DNA from: Gammaproteobacteria bacterium
Lineage (GTDB): Bacteria; Pseudomonadota; Gammaproteobacteria; Legionellales; Legionellaceae
NCBI GenBank assembly: GCA_024742995.1
Contig: JANSXK010000002.1
Coordinates: 1 to 64,000 of the forward strand
Reading direction: 5' to 3'
DNA length: 64,000 bases
Below are positions 56,477 to 64,000 of this stretch, in pieces (the stretch's first letter is position 1; each line of letters begins with the position of its first letter). A program made the translations under genes and the position numbers. The notes beneath the pieces were generated by a model. The model was given only the letters and a program-made list of their open reading frames with translations, was not told the DNA's origin and ran no database searches.

Positions 56477-56518
56477 ACCCATCCAAAAATCACGTATCGA
56501 ACCCGATTAAACAATTGC

Positions 56519-56548
56519 TTGACAAACGCCCACTTAATACGCAATAAT
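56519..56548 (+). promoter_or_regulatory. Promoter of the his operon
   Basis: A perfect TTGACA (56519-56524) is followed after 18 bases by AATAAT (56543-56548). It lies 33 bases before the hisG start codon and directly abuts the palindrome at 56549. Confidence 0.65.
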
Positions 56549-56574
56549 GTTATAACGTGATATCACAATATAAC
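56549..56574. promoter_or_regulatory. 26-bp near-palindrome, candidate his operator
   Basis: The arms GTTATA and TATAAC surround a perfect GTGATATCAC core; 22 of 26 positions are symmetric. It starts one base after the -10 box, where a bound repressor would block transcription. No his leader peptide with repeated His codons is seen, so repressor control rather than attenuation is suggested. Confidence 0.6.
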
Positions 56575-56580
56575 AAAATT

Positions 56581-57465
56581 ATGAAGCAACTGCGGTTACG
56601 ATTAGCCATACAAAAGAAAGGACGTTTAGCCAAAGAGTCCATTCGTTTGTTACAAGGCTGTGGGCTTAAATTTCGCATTAAAGACAATGCACTGTTGACA
56701 CATGTTGATAATTTCCCGATCGACATTTTATTTGTTCGTGATGATGACATCCCAACCCTGCTCTTTGATGGTTTGTGTGATGCCGGTATTGTAGGTGAAA
56801 ATGTTTTATTTGAAGCTATCACTGATGCTGAAAAACAGGCCTATCGCCCTATCTTAGACTTAGGCACCTGTCGTTGCCGTTTGGCCATCGCTGTCCCTGA
56901 AGCGTTTGATTACCAAGGTCCTGAAAGTCTGCAAGAAATGCGTATCGCAACAAGCTACCCCCGTTTATTAGCACGTTATTTGGCAGAGAAAAATATTTCT
57001 GCAGAACTTCTGGTGTTATCAGGATCGGTGGAAGTGGCGCCTCGTATGGGCATGAGTGACGTGATTTGTGATTTAGTATCGAGTGGCCAAACGCTAGAAG
57101 AAAATAAGCTGGTAGATGTTGATACCGTAATGAACAGTCAAGCAACTTTAATTCAATCAGCGAATCCGCTCGATGAATCAACCCAATCATTGTTAGATAT
57201 GTTAGCACGTCGTATGCAGGCAGTTTTACATGCGGATGCGCGCAAATACATTTTGTTTCACGCTCCTAAAGATGCATTAACCCGCATCTGTGAACAATTA
57301 CCCGGTATTGAATCACCCACCGTCATGGATTTACCGGGCAATCTGAATAAAGTGGCTGTGCACGTGGTCTCTCGCGAAGAAATTTTCTGGGATACCTTGG
57401 AAGTGATTCAGTCCCTAGGAGCAAGTTCTATCTTAGTACTACCTATTGAAAAGATGTTGGAGTGA
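56581..57465 (+). CDS. hisG: ATP phosphoribosyltransferase, long form
   Basis: The 294-residue first enzyme of histidine synthesis starts at ATG 56581. RLAIQKKGRLAKESIRLLQ, LCDAGIVGENVLFE and the PRPP-binding ISDVICDLVSSGQTLEENKL-like segment are seen. The extra C-terminal domain (about 215-294) is the histidine-binding ACT-like regulatory part, so no hisZ is needed. No ribosome site is obvious. Confidence 0.94.
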   Translation: MKQLRLRLAIQKKGRLAKESIRLLQGCGLKFRIKDNALLTHVDNFPIDILFVRDDDIPTLLFDGLCDAGIVGENVLFEAITDAEKQAYRPILDLGTCRCRLAIAVPEAFDYQGPESLQEMRIATSYPRLLARYLAEKNISAELLVLSGSVEVAPRMGMSDVICDLVSSGQTLEENKLVDVDTVMNSQATLIQSANPLDESTQSLLDMLARRMQAVLHADARKYILFHAPKDALTRICEQLPGIESPTVMDLPGNLNKVAVHVVSREEIFWDTLEVIQSLGASSILVLPIEKMLE

Positions 57466-57468
57466 CAT

Positions 57469-58776
57469 ATGTTAAACGTAATTGATTGGAAAACGGCATC
57501 GAACGCTGCAAAAAAACAATCACTAAGCCGCGCACCTACTGCACCTTCACTGCAGTCAAAAATTGAGGAAATCATTGATCTCGTTCAAACACAGGGAGAT
57601 GCAGCTGTATTTGCGTTGACAAAACAATTTGACGGTGTTGATTTATCCTCACTCCAAGTGTCAAATAGGACCCTATCAGACGCAACCATTACCAAAAAAG
57701 CTTATGCCGCTATTGAGATGGCCGTTCAAACGGTTTCACATTATCACAACGCGTTACGCCCAAATAGCCAACAAATTGAGACTACAGCAGGTGTGCTAAT
57801 TGAACGCATTTATCGTCCGATTCAACGCGTAGGATTGTACGTGCCTGGGGGAGAAAACACGCCTCTGATTTCCTCAGTGATCATGCAGGCAATCCCAGCA
57901 CGTATTGCAGGTTGTCCGATACGTATTTTGTGCACCCCCCCTAATAAAAACGGCGACGTTGATGCAAATATCTTAGTTGCAGCACGATTATGTGGCATCG
58001 AAACGATTTATACTGTAGGCGGCGCACAAGCGATTGCAGCGATGGCATATGGTACCAAAAGCATTCCCAAAGTAGACAAAATTTTTGGTCCAGGCAATGC
58101 GTATGTTACAGCGGCAAAATCACAGGTGGCACGTGATCCCAAAGGCGTTGCCATTGATATGCCTGCGGGTCCTTCTGAGGTGATGATTCTAGCTGACAAC
58201 GCAGCCAATGTTTCCTTTGTTGCCGCCGATTTACTTGCACAAGCAGAGCACGGCCCAGATGCTCAAATCATTTGTATTTGTGACAATCGCGTCTTTGCAA
58301 AGGCCATTCAAGAGGAAGCTCAACGACAGTTAACGACCTTAACAAGACAAGAAAATATTCGCCAATCCCTAGCCCGCAGCACCATTATTATTTGTAATGA
58401 ACGTGCAGCGCAATTGCAGATCGTAAACGATTATGCGCCTGAACATTTGATCATCAATCGTGAGGATGCGCGTACTTGGGTGAGTGATATCACATCTGCC
58501 GGAACAGTGTTCTTAGGACCTCTGGCCGCGGAAACACTGGGTGATTACATGACAGGCAGTAACCACGTATTACCAACGAATGGCTATGCACGCAATCATA
58601 GTGGTTTGAGCACGAAAGATTTTTTGAAAGAGATTAGTATTCAATCGATTACTGCAAAAGGATTAAAAACCTTAGGCCCTGCTGCTATCACCCTAGCCGA
58701 TTTAGAAAGGTTAGATGCACATGCTGCTGCAGTTCGCTTACGCCTGAACACATTGGGAGACGAGCAATATGACTAG
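57469..58776 (+). CDS. hisD: Histidinol dehydrogenase
   Basis: The 435-residue NAD-dependent enzyme catalyses the last two steps of histidine synthesis. YVPGGENTPLISSVIMQAIPARIAGC, IYTVGGAQAIAAMAYG, KIFGPGNAYVTAAKSQV, DMPAGPSEVMILAD and the zinc/catalytic QAEHGPDAQ and GSNHVLPT blocks are all present. It overlaps hisC by 8 bases. Confidence 0.97.
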   Translation: MLNVIDWKTASNAAKKQSLSRAPTAPSLQSKIEEIIDLVQTQGDAAVFALTKQFDGVDLSSLQVSNRTLSDATITKKAYAAIEMAVQTVSHYHNALRPNSQQIETTAGVLIERIYRPIQRVGLYVPGGENTPLISSVIMQAIPARIAGCPIRILCTPPNKNGDVDANILVAARLCGIETIYTVGGAQAIAAMAYGTKSIPKVDKIFGPGNAYVTAAKSQVARDPKGVAIDMPAGPSEVMILADNAANVSFVAADLLAQAEHGPDAQIICICDNRVFAKAIQEEAQRQLTTLTRQENIRQSLARSTIIICNERAAQLQIVNDYAPEHLIINREDARTWVSDITSAGTVFLGPLAAETLGDYMTGSNHVLPTNGYARNHSGLSTKDFLKEISIQSITAKGLKTLGPAAITLADLERLDAHAAAVRLRLNTLGDEQYD

Positions 58777-59836
58777 TTTGAATTTGGTCCGCCCAGACTT
58801 GAAAGACAATATCGCCTATGCACCCAGCGATGAAACATTGACGTATCGTCTCAATACCAATGAACTGCCCTGGTCGCCACTACCGTCGGAACAAGCAGCG
58901 TTAAACCGCTATCCAAGCATCGAACAAGAGCGTTTGTTGCAATCAAAACTGGCTGATTTATATCAAGTGTCTGATGATGAACTCTTAATCACCCGAGGCA
59001 GTGACGAGGGGATTGAATGCTTAATGCGTTTGTTTTTGAATCCTGGCCAAGATGGCATCATACAATGCCCACCAACGTTTTCAATGTATGGATTTTTTGC
59101 ACGCCTGTATCAAGGATTTGTGATCGATTGTCCTTTGAATGAAGAAGATGGCTTTCAAGTTCCCATTGAACAGTTGGATCGCAATTGGAACCCTGGGTGT
59201 AAATTGATCATGCTATGTCGACCGAATAATCCAACCGGAAATAGCATCGATTTGTCAGTGGTGACGGCATTGTGTGAGCGATTTCAAAATCGCAGTATCA
59301 TTGTTGTGGATGAAGCATATATTGAGTTTTCGGGTGAAATCAGTGCAACATCTTTGATTCGTCGATTTGATAATATCATCGTATTACGTACGTTATCTAA
59401 GGCTTATGGTTTGGCTGGACTACGTTTGGGTGCGGTGATTGCCCAACCATGCTTGCTAGAAATATTACGCAATACCCTCCCGCCTTTTCGTTTGGCAAGC
59501 ACGGTCATGAATACAGCTCGTTTAACTGTGGCTGATACTGCGTGGTTTACCCAAAAAATAGCGCAGATTCAAGCGTCACGCCAAACATTAAGTGAAACAC
59601 TGCAAACCTTGCCTTGGATTGAACGCGTATATCCGAGTGCTGCAAATTTTCTGCTTATTAAAACAAGAGACGCATTTCGACTGTTTCAATGGCTAAGTCA
59701 AAATGATATCGCAGTGCGTCAGTTTTCAGATCACCCGCCATTACAATATTTTTTACGAATCACGATCGGCAACCGTATGGAAAATACGTTGCTTCTCGAT
59801 GCTTTTCGTGCCTTTCAAGGTGAGGACATAAGATGA
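58769..59836 (+). CDS. hisC: Histidinol-phosphate aminotransferase
   Basis: The 355-residue PLP enzyme has NTNELPWSP near the N-terminus, [13 protein letters not shown], the [10 protein letters not shown] segment and [19 protein letters not shown] with the PLP lysine. It could also serve aromatic amino acids, since no separate tyrB-type gene is in the window. The 3' end overlaps hisB by 4 bases. Confidence 0.95.
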   Translation: MTSLNLVRPDLKDNIAYAPSDETLTYRLNTNELPWSPLPSEQAALNRYPSIEQERLLQSKLADLYQVSDDELLITRGSDEGIECLMRLFLNPGQDGIIQCPPTFSMYGFFARLYQGFVIDCPLNEEDGFQVPIEQLDRNWNPGCKLIMLCRPNNPTGNSIDLSVVTALCERFQNRSIIVVDEAYIEFSGEISATSLIRRFDNIIVLRTLSKAYGLAGLRLGAVIAQPCLLEILRNTLPPFRLASTVMNTARLTVADTAWFTQKIAQIQASRQTLSETLQTLPWIERVYPSAANFLLIKTRDAFRLFQWLSQNDIAVRQFSDHPPLQYFLRITIGNRMENTLLLDAFRAFQGEDIR

Positions 59837-60897
59837 CAGCACGCAATATATTGTTCATTGATAGAGATGGGACATTGGTTCAAGAACCCTTTGATTATCA
59901 AGTGGATGCCTTAGATAAAATTCGCCTTTGTAAAGACGTCATCCCCGCATTGTTAAAGCTGAGTCAAGCCGGATACCAATGTGTGATGGTGACGAACCAA
60001 GATGGTTTAGGAACCACTAGTTTTCCAACAACCTCTTTTCAGAAAGCACACGATTTTATTTTAGACCTATTCGCCTCACAGGGCATTGTATTTGATGATA
60101 TTTTTATTTGTCCGCATACAGAAGACGAGCAATGCGCTTGTCGAAAACCCAAAACGGGATTGTTAGATGCTTTTTTGCAACAACAAGCGATGAATACCCG
60201 ACAATCCTGGGTGATTGGAGACAGAGAGACCGATCAGCAATTGGCTACGAATTTGGGCGTGCCGTACTTACCTATTTCGGAAAGCCATGATTGGTCAGAC
60301 GTCGCCGAGACTATCTTGGCACATAAGCGTCGCGCACATCTGAAACGGGAAACCAAAGAAACCTCCATCGAAATGGTTGTATCTCTGGATGGAAGACAAG
60401 CCAATGATATACAAACACCCATTGCGTTTTTTAGTCATATGTTGGAACAAGTCGCACGTCATGGCGGATTTAGCCTGCAATTGAAAGCCAGCGGCGATGT
60501 GGAGGTGGATGATCACCATTTGATTGAAGATACCGCCATCACCCTAGGTGCGGCATTGAAGCAAGCATTAGGAAATAAATGGGGTATCGCACGATTTGGT
60601 ACAACATTACCAATGGATGAGTCATTAGCAATGATAAGCATTGATCTGTGTGGGCGCGCTTTTTGTGACGTTAAACACTCGTTTACACGAGAATTTATCG
60701 GCGGGATGGCAACCGAAATGGTGCCTCATTTTTTTAAATCGTTCGCGACCAGCCTAGGCGCGACTGTTCACGTCCAAGTGTCGGGTGATAATCACCACCA
60801 TATGATTGAAGCGTGTTTTAAAGCATTGGGTCGCGCGTTGAATCAAGCGATAGCGGCAGAGGGAGATACATTGCCTTCCACCAAGGGGGTTTTATGA
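59833..60897 (+). CDS. hisB: Histidinol-phosphatase / imidazoleglycerol-phosphate dehydratase
   Basis: The 354-residue bifunctional enzyme has an N-terminal HAD phosphatase ([12 protein letters not shown], zinc loop [14 protein letters not shown], about 1-165) and a C-terminal dehydratase ([36 protein letters not shown], and [17 protein letters not shown]). This fusion is typical of gammaproteobacteria. The start is ATGA-coupled to hisC. Confidence 0.97.
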   Translation: MTARNILFIDRDGTLVQEPFDYQVDALDKIRLCKDVIPALLKLSQAGYQCVMVTNQDGLGTTSFPTTSFQKAHDFILDLFASQGIVFDDIFICPHTEDEQCACRKPKTGLLDAFLQQQAMNTRQSWVIGDRETDQQLATNLGVPYLPISESHDWSDVAETILAHKRRAHLKRETKETSIEMVVSLDGRQANDIQTPIAFFSHMLEQVARHGGFSLQLKASGDVEVDDHHLIEDTAITLGAALKQALGNKWGIARFGTTLPMDESLAMISIDLCGRAFCDVKHSFTREFIGGMATEMVPHFFKSFATSLGATVHVQVSGDNHHHMIEACFKALGRALNQAIAAEGDTLPSTKGVL

Positions 60898-61490
60898 TTG
60901 CAGTGATAGATGTGAGTGGCAATAATTTAACGTCCATTGGCAATGCATTAAAACAGCTGGGCTACGATTATGAAATGACGCATTGCGTGGACACCATTCG
61001 GCGTGCCACTCATGTGATTTTACCAGGCGTGGGTTCTGCTGACACAGCGATGCGTGCATTAGAGCACTATCAATTGATCGACGTTCTCAAAACATTGACC
61101 CAGCCGCTACTTGGTATTTGTTTGGGCATGCAATTATTGCTAGAACACAGCGAAGAAGGTGATGTGGCATGTCTGGGATTGATGCCAGGATCTTGTAAAA
61201 AAATTCAGGCCAGCCCTGGATTTACCGTACCACACATGGGATGGAATCAATTGCAATGGGAAAAAAACAACCCCATTTTACAAAACGTGACACCCGGTGA
61301 ACATGTGTATTTTGTGCATAGCTATGCGCTGCAAAGATCCGAATTCACGGTAGCACGATGTCAATACAAACAAGAAATATCGGCCATCGTGCAAAAAGGG
61401 CAAGTGTATGGCATGCAGTTTCACCCCGAAAAATCTGCCGACACAGGATTGCAATTATTAAAAAACTTTTTGGAGACATCCTCATGTTAG
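60894..61490 (+). CDS. hisH: Imidazole glycerol phosphate synthase, glutaminase subunit
   Basis: The 198-residue amidotransferase has [12 protein letters not shown], the nucleophile in [25 protein letters not shown], and the [19 protein letters not shown] His-Glu end. It gives ammonia to HisF. It overlaps hisA by 7 bases. Confidence 0.96.
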   Translation: MIAVIDVSGNNLTSIGNALKQLGYDYEMTHCVDTIRRATHVILPGVGSADTAMRALEHYQLIDVLKTLTQPLLGICLGMQLLLEHSEEGDVACLGLMPGSCKKIQASPGFTVPHMGWNQLQWEKNNPILQNVTPGEHVYFVHSYALQRSEFTVARCQYKQEISAIVQKGQVYGMQFHPEKSADTGLQLLKNFLETSSC

Positions 61491-62212
61491 TCATGCCATC
61501 CATTGATTTACAAGCTGGCCACTGTGTCCGTCTTCAACAAGGGGATTTCAAACGAGCCTCTATTTATGAGACAAACGCTTTAGACTTGGCGACGCAGTAT
61601 GCCAAACAGGGTGCGCAGTGCTTGCATGTTGTGGATTTAGATGGTGCCAAACAAGGCGCACCGCAACAATTGGCTTTGATCGAAACTTTAGCAGCGTCTG
61701 GATTACCCATTCAAGCAGGTGGCGGCATCAGAACGGTGGATCACGCTAAAGCAACCTTATCTGCAGGCGCTTCAACAGTGGTCATTGGCAGTATTGCGGT
61801 GACCGCCCCTGATTTGGTATTACAAATACTGAAAGAAATTCGACCGGAGCACATTGTATTAGCACTGGATGTGAATATGAATCAAGGGAATCCCACATTG
61901 GCCATTCACGGTTGGCAAACAGCAACTGAGCAATCACTATGGGATGTCGTCGCGTTTTATCAGGAAACGGGCATCTTTAAGATTTTGTGTACCGATATTG
62001 CCATGGATGGGATGTTAAAGGGACCCAATTTTTCTTTATACGAAGAAGCGCAAGCCCGTTTTCCAACGATGCATTGGCAGGCGTCCGGCGGCATTCGAAA
62101 TCTTGAAGATATTCGGGCCCTACCTAAAGGTGGCTTGAGCGCGGCAATTATCGGTCGCGCACTATATGAAAGCAATATTGAAACCAGCGCATGGTTTGAG
62201 GAGAACTGCTAA
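61484..62212 (+). CDS. hisA: ProFAR isomerase
   Basis: The 242-residue TIM barrel begins at ATG 61484 behind TGGAGA ([22 protein letters not shown]). The half-barrel phosphate sites [20 protein letters not shown] and [16 protein letters not shown] and the [13 protein letters not shown] block are seen. Its stop shares a base with the hisF start (TAATG). Confidence 0.96.
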   Translation: MLVMPSIDLQAGHCVRLQQGDFKRASIYETNALDLATQYAKQGAQCLHVVDLDGAKQGAPQQLALIETLAASGLPIQAGGGIRTVDHAKATLSAGASTVVIGSIAVTAPDLVLQILKEIRPEHIVLALDVNMNQGNPTLAIHGWQTATEQSLWDVVAFYQETGIFKILCTDIAMDGMLKGPNFSLYEEAQARFPTMHWQASGGIRNLEDIRALPKGGLSAAIIGRALYESNIETSAWFEENC

Positions 62213-62979
62213 TGTTGGCTAAACGTATTATTCCCTGCTTAGATGTTCGCGATAACGTGGTGGTCAAAGGAATTCGATTTCAAGATCACCGCATCGTCGG
62301 TGACATCTTGGCATTAGCAACCGACTATTCAGAACAAGGTGCTGATGAATTGGTTTTTTATGACATCACCGCCAGTAGTTCTGGACGCGCTGTGTGTACG
62401 CAATGGGTATCTGACGTGGCAGCCTGTCTTCGTATTCCCTTTACCGTGGCTGGCGGTATTCGCGATATCAAAACGGGGGAGGCCATTTTAAACGCGGGGG
62501 CAGATAAGCTATCCATCAACAGTCCCGCATTAGAACGACCAGAATTGATTAATGAATTAAATGCTGCGTTTGGTTGCCAATGCGTGGTGATTGGGATCGA
62601 TAGTCAATGGGTGGATGATGACTATTATGTGTATCAATACACCGGAGACATGCGTAAAAGTCAAAACAGTCGACGCAGAACGCTAGACTGGGTACAAGAA
62701 GTTCAAGCGCGTGGCGCGGGTGAAATTGTATTGAATTGCATGCAAAGCGATGGCGTACGACAAGGATATGATACGACGCAATTACAACAAATTCGAGCCA
62801 TCACAACAGTGCCCTTAATCGCTTCTGGAGGCGCAGGACATCCCGATGATTTTGTTCAAGTCTTTAAAAAAACCCAGGTTGATGGTGCTTTGGCTGCCAG
62901 TATGTTTCATGACAAACAATGGCGCATACAAGCCGTCAAAGAGGTTTTATTACAACAGAAAATAGAGGTCAGACCATGA
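62212..62979 (+). CDS. hisF: Imidazole glycerol phosphate synthase, cyclase subunit
   Basis: The 255-residue barrel has [19 protein letters not shown] with the catalytic Asp, [39 protein letters not shown], and [12 protein letters not shown]. It releases imidazole glycerol phosphate plus AICAR, the substrate of PurH encoded two genes downstream. Confidence 0.97.
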   Translation: MLAKRIIPCLDVRDNVVVKGIRFQDHRIVGDILALATDYSEQGADELVFYDITASSSGRAVCTQWVSDVAACLRIPFTVAGGIRDIKTGEAILNAGADKLSINSPALERPELINELNAAFGCQCVVIGIDSQWVDDDYYVYQYTGDMRKSQNSRRRTLDWVQEVQARGAGEIVLNCMQSDGVRQGYDTTQLQQIRAITTVPLIASGGAGHPDDFVQVFKKTQVDGALAASMFHDKQWRIQAVKEVLLQQKIEVRP

Positions 62980-63590
62980 ATACACAAACGATCGACGTGT
63001 CCAAAATTAACTTTGATAAATTAAATGGCCTCGTTCCAGCGTGCATTCAAGACGCAGATACCATGCAAGTCTTGATGGTGGGGTTCATGAATCAGGAAGC
63101 GTTACAACAAACCCTGGCGTCAAAGCGCGTCACATTTTACAGTCGAACCAAACAACGACTGTGGACAAAAGGAGAAACATCCGGACATTTTTTAGAAATG
63201 GAGCAACTGTGTTTGGATTGCGATAACGATACCTTGCTTATTATTGTGAAACGCTCCGGTCCCGCTTGTCATACAGGAGCTGTCTCTTGTTTTACCCAAG
63301 CAATGCCCGCTTTGTATTGGCTTGGATTTTTAAATCAAGTGATTCGAAATCGCGTACAAACACAACAAGAAGGTTATACGAAACAATTATTAGATGCTGG
63401 CATGCCACGCATGGCACAAAAAGTGGGTGAGGAAGCCGTTGAAGTTGTGATCTCAGCACTGTCCCAAAAAACAGAAGAGATAGCCGGTGAAGTGGTTGAT
63501 TTATTGTACCATGTTTTTGTCTTACTATGCGCCAAACAAATTTCAATCGAACGTATTGCAACCATTATTCAAGAACGGAGCACCTCATGA
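62976..63590 (+). CDS. hisI: Phosphoribosyl-AMP cyclohydrolase / phosphoribosyl-ATP pyrophosphatase
   Basis: This is a 204-residue HisIE fusion. The N-terminal cyclohydrolase has [35 protein letters not shown] and [10 protein letters not shown] with metal-binding Asp and Cys; the C-terminal pyrophosphatase has [16 protein letters not shown] and [18 protein letters not shown] overlap with hisF; purH overlaps its end in the same way. Confidence 0.96.
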   Translation: MNTQTIDVSKINFDKLNGLVPACIQDADTMQVLMVGFMNQEALQQTLASKRVTFYSRTKQRLWTKGETSGHFLEMEQLCLDCDNDTLLIIVKRSGPACHTGAVSCFTQAMPALYWLGFLNQVIRNRVQTQQEGYTKQLLDAGMPRMAQKVGEEAVEVVISALSQKTEEIAGEVVDLLYHVFVLLCAKQISIERIATIIQERSTS

Positions 63591-64000
63591 AACAAGCATT
63601 TTTATCGGTGAGTAACAAAGAAGGCCTTGAGGACTTGGCACGTCAATTGATCCAAAAAAATATCCAATTAATCGCATCGGAAGGCACCGCTGATTTCTTG
63701 CGCTCACATAAGATTGTCGTGACGCCCGTGAGTGATTATTTAAAATTAGAACCTTTTTTAGATGGGCGCGTCAAAACATTACACCCCAATCTATACGGCG
63801 GTATTTTAGCTGATCGCTCTAACGCTTCTCATATGACATCCTTACAAGATCGCCAGATCGAATTGATTGATTTTGTAATCGTTGATTTATACCCCTTTGA
63901 AAAAAACCAGCATGACGCCATCTTAGCCATCGAAAACATGGATATCGGTGGCGTATCCTTAATCAGAGCAGCGGCTAAAAATTACAACGACTGCACGGTC
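63587..64000 (+). CDS. purH: AICAR transformylase / IMP cyclohydrolase PurH (partial, cut by window end)
   Basis: The first 138 residues are visible. The MGS-like IMP cyclohydrolase domain is clear: LSVSNKEGLEDLARQLI, IASEGTADFLRS, LDGRVKTLHPNLYGGILADRS, FVIVDLYPFE and DIGGVSLIRAAAKNY. The transformylase domain lies outside the window. The ATG at 63587 overlaps the hisIE stop, so it is translationally coupled to the his operon. Confidence 0.93.
   Translation, partial: MKQAFLSVSNKEGLEDLARQLIQKNIQLIASEGTADFLRSHKIVVTPVSDYLKLEPFLDGRVKTLHPNLYGGILADRSNASHMTSLQDRQIELIDFVIVDLYPFEKNQHDAILAIENMDIGGVSLIRAAAKNYNDCTV

Overview
The window looks like a chromosomal segment of a gammaproteobacterium, most likely a host-associated or amoeba-associated member of Legionellales/Coxiellaceae-like lineages. 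This is inferred from the housekeeping proteins (RpoH with the QRKLFFNLR box, TypA, NadK, RecN, GyrB, long-form HisG, bifunctional HisB and HisIE), a moderate-to-low GC content by eye, and interspersed lineage-specific, effector-like proteins and palindromic repeats. No species call can be made from the sequence alone.

Layout. 1-4.3 kb: an orphan membrane-hairpin protein, then rpoH followed by an amidohydrolase, a small protein and a hotdog thioesterase in one operon. 4.4-10.3 kb: a compact ribosomal-peptide (RiPP) cluster with two short tandem precursor genes bearing double-glycine leaders, a perfect 20-bp stem-loop, an MvdC/MvdD-type ATP-grasp ligase, an exported HEAT-like protein, an HlyD adaptor and a C39-peptidase ABC exporter; this is a graspetide-like system. 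10.4-18.4 kb: a GNAT enzyme, a duplicated family of unknown proteins, a nitronate monooxygenase pair, an MTA/SAH nucleosidase-like protein and a NodB-like deacetylase. 18.1-24.7 kb: an accessory island bounded by a complete ABM monooxygenase gene and a 3' remnant of the same kind of gene. It holds a frameshifted IS3 element and a lasso-peptide-type cluster: a PqqD/RRE protein with a precursor-like tail, an exported Cys-containing protein, an asparagine-synthetase-like cyclase, an HprK-like kinase and a B2 transglutaminase-like protease.

24.8-37.7 kb (minus strand): twelve mostly overlapping genes, trpE-trpG-trpD-trpC-trpF-trpB-trpA-aroF-aroA-aroK-aroC-aroB followed by an aroD-aroE fusion (thirteen enzyme activities), which together encode the whole route from erythrose-4-phosphate and PEP to tryptophan. 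The aroA-K-C-B-DE part has the chlamydial gene order. 37.9-47.8 kb: hslO, an outer-membrane barrel, typA-nadK-recN and a second family of tandem effector-like repeats. 47.8-56.5 kb: gyrB, an unusual hfq, tRNA-Leu(CAG), an MFS transporter, psd, secreted and outer-membrane proteins, trxA and a thiamine pyrophosphokinase gene. 56.5-64 kb: hisGDCBHAF-hisIE running into purH (cut by the window end), with a good promoter and a 26-bp near-palindrome in front of hisG. The his-purH coupling makes biochemical sense because HisF releases AICAR, the substrate of PurH.

The two most promising undescribed systems are the two-precursor graspetide-like cluster and the lasso cluster whose precursor appears to be fused to its own leader-binding domain.
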